13,665 nt of DNA, taken from assembly GCA_004151065.3 (NCBI GenBank), contig NWUY0300012014.1, forward strand, positions 30,392 through 44,056, written 5' to 3'. This document shows, one piece after another, positions 7,701 to 13,665 of this stretch. Numbering within the stretch: position 1 is the stretch's first letter; each line of letters opens with the position of its first letter. The position numbers and the translations under genes are program-made. Source of the stretch: Larix sibirica. Taxonomy: Eukaryota > Streptophyta > Pinopsida > Pinales > Pinaceae. Below the pieces are notes generated by a model, which did not search any database, was not told where the DNA came from, and saw nothing but the letters and a program-made list of their open reading frames with translations.

Positions 7701-7925
7701 TATTCATGATTCTTTTATTCTATCTCGTGTTTTAGATGTTAGATTCTAGCTAATGAGTCCTATACTCATTGCTTATATTTTTATGTTCAATTTCATAGAT
7801 AAATTATGGAGTTGCATGCATGAGTCCTATCTTTCCCTTTACTTTCATTTCATATGTCTATGAGACCATACCTACTAAGAGTAGTCTTTTTGGCATAACC
7901 TTGTGACAAAAACCGATCTACAAAT

Positions 7926-7944
7926 TGGTGACTACACTAGGGAA
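7926..7944 (+). promoter_or_regulatory. E2 primer-binding site candidate
   Basis: TGGTGACTACACTAGGGAA closely resembles the TGGYGACTC-x-x-CTGGGGA primer sites of plant Ty3/gypsy elements; similar sites in Ogre/Tat elements match tRNA-Arg. It follows CA by three bases, which sets the LTR end. Two or three changes from the usual pattern are consistent with decay. Confidence 0.65.
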
Positions 7945-9936
7945 GTTGATACAATGTCTTCTTCCTTATATAATTAGTTGTGTTTTATTCCTAGGTTCAA
8001 TTTGATAATTAGTGTCCTTACTATTTTTTTTAATGATTTCATTTACTCTAGCATTAGTTACATAGGTGACTTTAGTAGAAAAATTGAGTTCTCTATGTCA
8101 ACCACAGGTTGTTTTCAATGTTTTTCTTGATTTTCATAGTGCAATATTTCTGCATAAATTGTTCTTGCACACTTTACCAAAGCAGTAATTCACTAGCACA
8201 TATTTTGGTCTAGTTTTTGTGTTGAGAATAACTTTCAATTATTTTTTTGTAAATTTGTGTAGTCTATGTGATTGGTCCCTTCAAACCTGTTTCTAGATTG
8301 GTTTTGTTTGTTGAGTTTCTCAATAGGAACATTGTAGGTAATGAAAAAGGTTTTGAATATTTAATATTTACTACATTTAAGTTTCTAGTTGGTTGCTTGA
8401 CCCTTTTTTTTTCAATGTTTGATCTTGAATTTTAGTTTACTGCTTTATTAGTTAATGTTTTCTTCAAATTGAAGTAAAATTGGATAAGGAATCAACTCTC
8501 TCACTTTGAGTTTTAGTACTTGTCTTTGCAAATCTGAGTTATTTTTCATCCACACTTCATTTCATTTTCAACATATAATTCATTCTTTGTTTGTTGGTTT
8601 TAAAGTTGTTCACTTAAGAAACTTTATTTGTGAAAAAAACAAATCCTTAGGTTTTTGGTATTTATCAAAGTTAGTTTATTGTCTTGAATTTGCATTTTTA
8701 ATTTATATCATTGTGCTATTTCTAGTTTGCATTAGAGCTTTGTTTGTTGTTTTCTTGTATTTGGAACTTGCTTCAATCATTTTTGGAGAAGTTTTCATTG
8801 ATAAAAGAAAAATATTCTTCATCTCTATTATTTTTCATATTTACTTTCATTTTCTTACAAGTTTTATTTCATTTTCAGCATTTCATTTAGTTTATTTTTA
8901 GCACTATATTTTTGGTGTACACATCACATGTTCATACAATCCATGCCATTATTTAAATACTTGGTTAATGCCACCAAGTTCATCCCCTAAAATTAACACT
9001 TAATTTCAACCAATTAATTTTCCACTTAGGGCCAAAACAAAATGTTAGTTAGTCTATGGTTGTGGGGATAAGAATCCAAATAGCTTACCAAAACCATCTA
9101 GACTTAAGAGTTAGTTGTTAACTTTTGTGAACTTTAAATCCTTTATATTAGATACCATTCAATACTTTTATGACAATAGAAACACTCTTTGAGATTCAAT
9201 AATACCAATATTGGTACTAGAGGTTTGATTGAAACACCTTGCTCTTTCAATATGAAGACAGCCTGATCAATGATTCCAGGTGAGGAGAACATAACCTATT
9301 GTAGATATCTATAAAGAGGTGACTTAGTGAGCATTCTTTAGATTCCTCCTAGGTGATTCTTGGAGGTGGGAGGGAACCCGAGGCAGATAGTTATTGGTTG
9401 TTCGGAGTCACCTTTAGTTCCCTTCACTATAATTGTCTATGCCACACCTTCACTCACACTTTTCAAGGAATTTGTATGCCTTTGATTAGAGTGTTTGGAA
9501 GGCCCTTATTTGGATCTTCACTCACTTTCTCACAATGGAGTTCACTGCCAATGGTTGATAAGTATTTGGAAGAGTTATCTTATTCTTAGACAATTTGATC
9601 TGTAGCACCTTTAAAATAATATTTTTCTTTTATAGGAAAAAAAATAATACTTTCGGCATCTCAATTATTTGTGATTTATTGAAACATGTTCAAGCCACAT
9701 ATTGCACCTCCTACACAATAGTCTCAATTTAGTCACTATTTTCTTTAAAGTGATTATTTTTTCCTTCTACTATTATTTACCATTTTATAGTGTTGAGAGA
9801 AGTAGTTACACCTAGCCAATAATTGTGCCTCCACATTTCCTTATGCATTTGACTTCATTCATTACTCAAAATTATTGGATGTATTATTTCCCCCACTCAT
9901 CCTGTTTGAATTGAGAACAATTGGCCTCCAACTCAT
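7945..9936 (+). other. Long T-rich untranslated leader of E2
   Basis: About 2 kb separates the primer-binding site from the first gag motif. It is T-rich on the plus strand, especially 7945-8900. A 131-codon stop-free stretch at 8506-8901 begins at TTG and is Phe/Ile/Leu-rich; this is what such composition gives, and I do not call it a gene. A 14-bp palindrome sits at 9203-9216. A frame at 9353-9589 (78 codons, starts MILGGGREPEADSYW) is less biased but unrecognised; it may be leader or diverged gag N-terminus. Confidence 0.45.
9203..9216. repeat. 14-bp perfect palindrome
   Basis: TACCAATATTGGTA is its own reverse complement. Its right half begins TGGTACTAGAGG, loosely like the initiator-Met primer site TGGTATCAGAGC; this may be coincidence. 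Confidence 0.5.
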
Positions 9937-11340
9937 CCTCATTCATTATCAAGTTCATCCTCTTCAAGTTCTTCAAATTATAGCTCACCCATGTCTATTT
10001 TATCCTCATCCAACTCAAGTTTGACTAACCCTCAAATTAATCCCTCCACCAAGTATATGGATAGCAATAATGGAAACACCAATCCAAATTGCACACCTAA
10101 TCTCCCATGCATGGCTAGTTTAAAACTCCTTAACAACTAAGCTCATTGATGTTCTTATTCAACATAACCTCACTCAATGGCCTCCCATGCCTAGCAAGAT
10201 TCCTTTAGATATTCCCAAATTTGAAGGATGTACAAGAGAATATCCTTCCAACCATATCATTTCCTTTCATCTATGGTGCCGCTTGAAATATCATCGTTGA
10301 TGATTCAATTAGGCTTCACTTATTTCATTGCACGCATAAACCAACCTACTAGGTCTCATCCTTTCTTTGAGTCCCTGGATAAAGATTTAAAATATTTTTT
10401 TAATTACTCATTAGGTAATATACATGATCATATACATGAGTGGCATAAGAGATGATGTTTATGAAAATTTAAACTTGAGGATTCCATTCTTTTGGATTGG
10501 TTCTTAAAATGTTTTCCCTCCATTATAGCTAAGGATGTTGCATCAACCATGCCTTACATTGAGGAGGAAACCATACTTAGGTTGCAAAAACAAGATATGA
10601 TTTATTCCCAATTAGGATATTTATACATGGTAGTTCTCGATACCCCTCAAAATGGTCATTCTAGTTGATATTGGCTTAGGCATTCTAGGCTACAAATGGT
10701 TGTATAAGTTTAATTGCTCTCAAAATTCTAGCCCATGTGGCCACATGAGATTATCTATTGGTATTAGTATGTATGGGAACCATTATGACGAAGAACATCA
10801 TACATTTTTCCTTCCTTCATATGGGTATCCATATATGCTTCATAATCCTTATGGTAATTTGCACATGTCATGCATGTTGGAATTAGTACATTATACTCTA
10901 GCCCCTATATGCAACTTCATGTTCATGGTATTGATGTATTGGTACTACATGTATTAGTCTATTTACATCCTATGTGTCTCCTCCAGCTCACAACCCATAT
11001 TATCCATTTCCTAGTCCTCCATCGAGTCCTTCGACACAATAGGTTGAGATTTCCCAACCTTAATCAAATTTGGTTCAAATAGTTCCTCCACAATAGGGCC
11101 AAGGTTATGTGAACTAAGTGTGCCCAACAATCCAATTGCATGGAACAACGAGAAGAAAAAATAAAGGGAATACTGTGATTCCCAACTAGAATCAAGAGGA
11201 TAGGGGTAATACTCCTATTCCACCCATTAATGTTGGGGGCAAACCCAATACCATCAATTAGGGTGTAGATCCCATCAATCCACTAAAGCAAGGACATATC
11301 AACCTACTTAGCATGACCTTTCATTATGTGATTTGTGACA
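9937..11340 (+). pseudogene. gag: E2 gag, frameshifted
   Basis: Gag forms the particle. The N-terminus is a Ser-rich run (LSSSSSSSSSNYSSPM, from 9940) and MASLKLLNN (to 10140). After a frameshift come LIQHNLTQWPPMPSKIPLDI, PKFEG and NHIISFHLWC (10139-10280), then VDDSIRLHLF in a third frame, SHPFFESLDKDLKYFF and DHIHEWHKR (about 10350-10455), and LLDWFLKCFPSIIAKDVAS with MIYSQLGYLYMVV (10480-10640). The conserved WY helix between VDDSIRLHLF and SHPFFESL is missing, so a deletion is likely. A Tyr/Pro-rich linker follows (SYGYPYMLHNPYG near 10820; SPPAHNPYYPFPSPPSSPS near 10990). A zinc knuckle is only a trace near 11325 (CDL followed by a stop). Same family as E3, but more decayed. Confidence 0.8.
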
Positions 11341-11803
11341 CACATTTTTCATCATATTCATCAACATTCTCACTTACTTGAAGTCTGTCATTTACTATGA
11401 ATGGATGATTCTTCTAACATTAACCACTCACCAAGGTAGATGGACACGCAATAGATTCATCCCAATTTTTTTTAGTCATCAATTACTCCTTTTTACTATA
11501 AGGGTTAGTAGCTACACATCATGAGTCAACCTCAATCGTTGCCCCTCAAGTGTGTAAACCACCATCCAACTAGACATGCTTCACTATGGAGAACCAATAT
11601 GCATGTAGACATGGGGATATCTCATCCATCTCTAGTGACGTGATGTTCACTAAGCCTTTTCCTTGTAAGAAAAGTGGAAGATCTTAAGACCATCCATTGC
11701 AGGCCATCACCTTTGATTAGGATCAACCTTTCAAAGAACATATTGATATTCCATGTTACTTCAAATGTAGGTCATCATTAAGAATTTATTGGTTCATCAA
11801 TGA
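11341..11803 (+). pseudogene. E2 gag-protease linker, poorly conserved
   Basis: It connects the gag C-terminus with the protease and contains only scattered motif traces, such as short pieces near 11430 and 11590 that read like the low-complexity linker of the family. All frames are closed by stops within short distances. Position and strand, not motifs, are the main reason to assign it to E2. Confidence 0.4.
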
Positions 11804-11977
11804 GTAGTGGATGAGGAGGCCTCCTCATATACTATGTACTACTCAACTTGGAAACATATGGGCTCTTCCACTCTTATTCCACCAACCACTTTGTTACGAG
11901 CTTTTGATGGTAGACTTGGTCTCACCTTTAGGATCCTACCTAATCTCTCCATTGAGTTCGTTGGTAAGACTATTGAT
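11804..11977 (+). pseudogene. E2 protease fragment
   Basis: The open frame (from 11807) reads MDEEASSYTM, STWKHMGSSTLIPPTTLLRA, then FDGRLGLTFRILPNLSIEF and VGKTI. The order, DE-x-AS, a Trp, GS, TT-x-L-x-A-FDG and a hydrophobic strand ending in GKT, matches the retropepsin-like domain that follows gag in this family and parallels E3. The triad reads D-E-E (11810-11818) where D-E-G is expected, a Gly to Glu change. After GKTI the frame stays open to 12058, but its residues there are the antisense of E3, so I end the fragment at about 11977. Confidence 0.72.
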
Positions 11978-11984
11978 TGTTGTT

Positions 11985-12287
11985 GTAAGCTTGAAGGGCA
12001 GTCGTGGATGATTGCAGAGGAGGGGATCCAAGCTTCTGCCACACGAATGTGGACATGATGCATGTAGAGGCGCCCTCATAGACTATGCATCGATGTATAA
12101 CCAAGTTTTGGATCGAGACTGAGATATGAAATGCGAGGGACGAATGCATGCGAGGTTCAGACTAGTCTAAGTTGAATGCCATCAATAGTGAGTTAGAAGG
12201 GTCGATCCCACATAGGGAAAACAACAATGCTTTGCATTGTGTTGGACAGTTCTTCAAAACTTCTAATTCTGACATAGCAGCGAGGGA
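11985..12287 (-). pseudogene. E3 protease fragment
   Basis: In the same frame as the E3 gag, the minus strand reads SLAAMSELEVLKNCPTQ, then GIDPSNSLLM, NLVIHRCIVYEGASTCIMST, FVWQKLGSPPLQSSTTALQA and Y, ending at about 11985. EGAS followed by a Trp and TTALQAY is the retropepsin-like domain of this family. The first triad residue is Tyr (12080-12078), where Asp is expected, so catalysis would be lost. One in-frame TAG (12164-12162) occurs. The next expected FDG/YDG residues are absent, because E2 sequence on the opposite strand begins there. Confidence 0.78.
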
Positions 12288-13664
12288 CTAGGCTAAGTCA
12301 TGCATGATATTATAATTGGGGGCAACGCAAGCATTGGGGTTGTTAGTGATGTGGAGAAGAGGGAATTTGGGGGCTACCTCTGGCAGTGATGAGGGTAGTT
12401 GCAAAGACTGATCTACTGGGCTATCTGTGGTCGTCTTGTCCACAGTAATGGTCTCGATGGTCGAACCATATTGATTATGGCGCGCCTGGAGGTTTATATC
12501 GGAAGACGACATCATTAAAAGATGGTGAACTCTTGAGTCATGAGGTTGACTAGAAGGAGCAACATAATTAACTAGTTGTTGTGGCATGGCATCCCCCTGA
12601 AGGGGTGCCATGGGTTGGATAGAGACAACCCCTTGCATGGGAAAGGGGTTCTGCAACACCATAGGTTGTGTGTTGGGTTACGGTGGGTTGGGTGGTGTCG
12701 ACGGTGTGGCATGTCCTTGACGTTGGGCCTCCTCACTCCAGAGTTATCGGGCTCTCACCAAATGGGGATAATTGGGCGTGTAATGACTGTAAACCCTGCA
12801 AATAGAGCATGGGTGGTTTGTAAGTAAGTTAGGGTTTTTACCTTGTCGGGGTTGTCGATCAAGATTTTGGCTGGCCAGCACGATGCCATTATTATCGGGG
12901 GGATTTGGAGGTTGTCCACCTCCGCCAGGAGGCTGATTATTGCCACGGTTGTAACCGCGTCTCCTATTCTATTGGCCTTGTTGGTTGCATTGGGTAGGCT
13001 GGTTATGCAGTTGGTTTTTTTGGGCATAAAATTTCCCTTATGGAATGGGAGGATTTTGGGGTTGGGAAGGTGTAGGGGCTACCAACGGTGGGTAATAAGC
13101 AAGAGGAGCTTGAGGTTGGGTAGTAGTGGGTGTGACTGACGGATGGTAGTAAGCGGGTGGTGCGGCAGGGGAAGCATACACTTGTAGTTTATGACTGTAG
13201 CAATGTGCCGCACAGGTGGTTCCATGTGTATGGGGTGTTTGGGCCGGTGGAACATACAAATGTGTTTCTCGAGAATGATTTGGTGAGCGTGAAAGATCGA
13301 GACTTCAGCTCATGGCGGGTGGCACAAAACTAGGGGTAGGGTTATAGATAGGGGTTGATGTTGGAGGCATATGTGTGTAGGGTTGACTAGTGGATGCAAT
13401 GTGTCCAATAATGACGTCGGTGGCATGAGACTCCCCTGACACATCCTTTCGTGAGGAATCGCTGCGAGGAGCATCAGGGAGAATGGTGTAAAGGTAGCCT
13501 GATTCTGCATAAATGAGGCCAAACTATTGGGATTTCAGTATCACTTCTTCTTCAGTTTGGGGACATTTGGATGCAACATTCTTGGTGATGGAAGGAAGGA
13601 GAGATTTTAGAAACCAATCTAAAAAGATACGGTCGTCTAATTTGATCTTGCATAAGCTACGGCG
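12288..13664 (-). pseudogene. gag: E3 gag, single frame with nonsense codons only
   Basis: One minus frame runs from the window edge without any frameshift. It starts inside the gag C-terminal helix (DDRIFLDWFLKSLLPSITK, then EEEVILKSQ and FGLIYAESGYLYTILPDAPR), followed by a Pro/Tyr-rich linker (YASPAAPPAYYHPSV, PLAYYPPLVAPTPSQPQNPP), an Arg/Gly-rich stretch (RRRGYNRGNNQPPGGGGQPP) and one zinc knuckle with a mutated last Cys (12809-12768). A Gln/Met-rich tail (VLQNPFPMQGVVSIQPM) leads to the protease. In-frame stops are at 13526-13524, 13307-13305, 13040-13038, 12971-12969, 12746-12744, 12680-12678 and 12290-12288. The N-terminal half of gag lies beyond the window. Confidence 0.85.
12768..12809 (-). 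other. E3 zinc knuckle with last Cys replaced by Tyr
   Basis: Reads CSICRVYSHYTPNY: C-x2-C-x4-H-x4-Y. A single G to A change (TGT to TAT) explains the lost ligand. Confidence 0.7.
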
Positions 13665-13665
13665 T

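Larger units (their letters stand above)
7248..7922 (+). mobile_element. E2 5' LTR candidate (left end uncertain)
   Basis: The right end is defined by CA at 7921-7922, three bases before a primer-binding site. Inside, in order, are CCAAT (7454-7458), TATAAATA (7463-7470) and AATAAA (7695-7700), the layout of U3, R and U5. Two short inverted repeats lie at 7389-7419 and 7752-7770. The left end is a guess: no clear TG with a matching terminal repeat could be chosen, and the 66-bp tandem repeat just upstream could belong to U3. Confidence 0.5.
7248..11977 (+). mobile_element. Truncated Ty3/gypsy element E2 (LTR, leader, gag, protease fragment)
   Basis: A plus-strand LTR, primer-binding site, long leader, gag and start of the protease lie in the correct order. 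The recognisable coding sequence ends at about 11977 inside the protease, directly against E3 on the opposite strand. No RT, integrase or 3' LTR is visible. The gag is of the same family as E3, but the nucleotide match is only moderate by eye. Confidence 0.65.
11985..13665 (-). mobile_element. Truncated Ty3/gypsy element E3 (gag-protease), runs off window
   Basis: Minus-strand gag-protease of the same broad family as E2. It ends abruptly inside the protease where it meets E2. It is GC-richer and less decayed than E1 and E2. No RT follows in this window. Confidence 0.75.

Noticed and set aside
8506-8901. 131-codon plus-strand stop-free frame, rich in Phe/Ile/Leu and membrane-like
   Set aside because: It begins at TTG, and its composition simply mirrors a T-rich strand, which rarely produces stop codons in that frame. 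No motif or start context supports a gene.
12061-12100. Plus-strand reading VEAPS looked like a continuation of the E2 protease
   Set aside because: The same bases encode the EGAST active-site region of E3 on the minus strand in a much longer conserved frame, so the plus reading is its shadow.
12576-13139. Plus-strand frames of 83 and 98 codons
   Set aside because: They are antisense to the E3 gag frame, whose zinc knuckle and linker motifs are clear.
1-13665. CRISPR arrays, tRNA or rRNA genes, bacterial-style operons
   Set aside because: No evenly spaced identical repeats, cloverleaf-like segments or rRNA motifs were seen, and the retroelement content indicates a plant nuclear genome.

Overview
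The window looks like intergenic DNA from a large, repeat-rich plant nuclear genome; a gymnosperm or fern is my best guess, from the retrotransposon families and the AT-rich, heavily decayed sequence. I see no intact host gene, no tRNA or rRNA, no CRISPR array and no bacterial operon. Almost everything recognisable is broken Ty3/gypsy-type LTR retrotransposon sequence, read by following protein motifs through stops and frameshifts.

Layout. (E4) 1-479: GC-richer DNA that looks like the start of a minus-strand LTR (TG at 479-478), with a cluster of ACTGYGC repeats; it seems to be inserted into E1. (E1) about 480-6301, minus strand: a 5' LTR (about 6301-5732), primer-binding site (5729-5711), gag N-terminal region (5685-5287), charged segment, capsid-like gag (4545-3951), zinc knuckles (3768-3640), protease (about 2905-2560), a second gag-like domain (2368-1620), a pre-RT linker and a reverse transcriptase that stops at 489. 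RNase H, integrase and the 3' LTR are missing. (Gap) 6302-7115: nothing firm. A two-copy 66-bp tandem repeat lies at 7116-7247. (E2) about 7248-11977, plus strand: an LTR with CCAAT, TATA and AATAAA signals, a primer-binding site at 7926, a long T-rich leader, then a gag with frameshifts and a protease fragment. (E3) 13665-about 11985, minus strand: a gag-protease of the same broad family as E2, with eight stops but no frameshift, running off the window end.

Relationships. E1 and E2 are back to back, their LTRs pointing away from each other. E2 and E3 converge and meet within about 10 bp at nearly the same point of their protease domains. All copies are dead: E1 has lost a catalytic Asp in the RT YxDD box, and E2 and E3 each carry a substitution in the protease D-x-G triad. 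The most interesting architecture is in E1, where a second gag/capsid-like domain lies between protease and RT. Family assignments come from motif recognition by eye, not from a database search.
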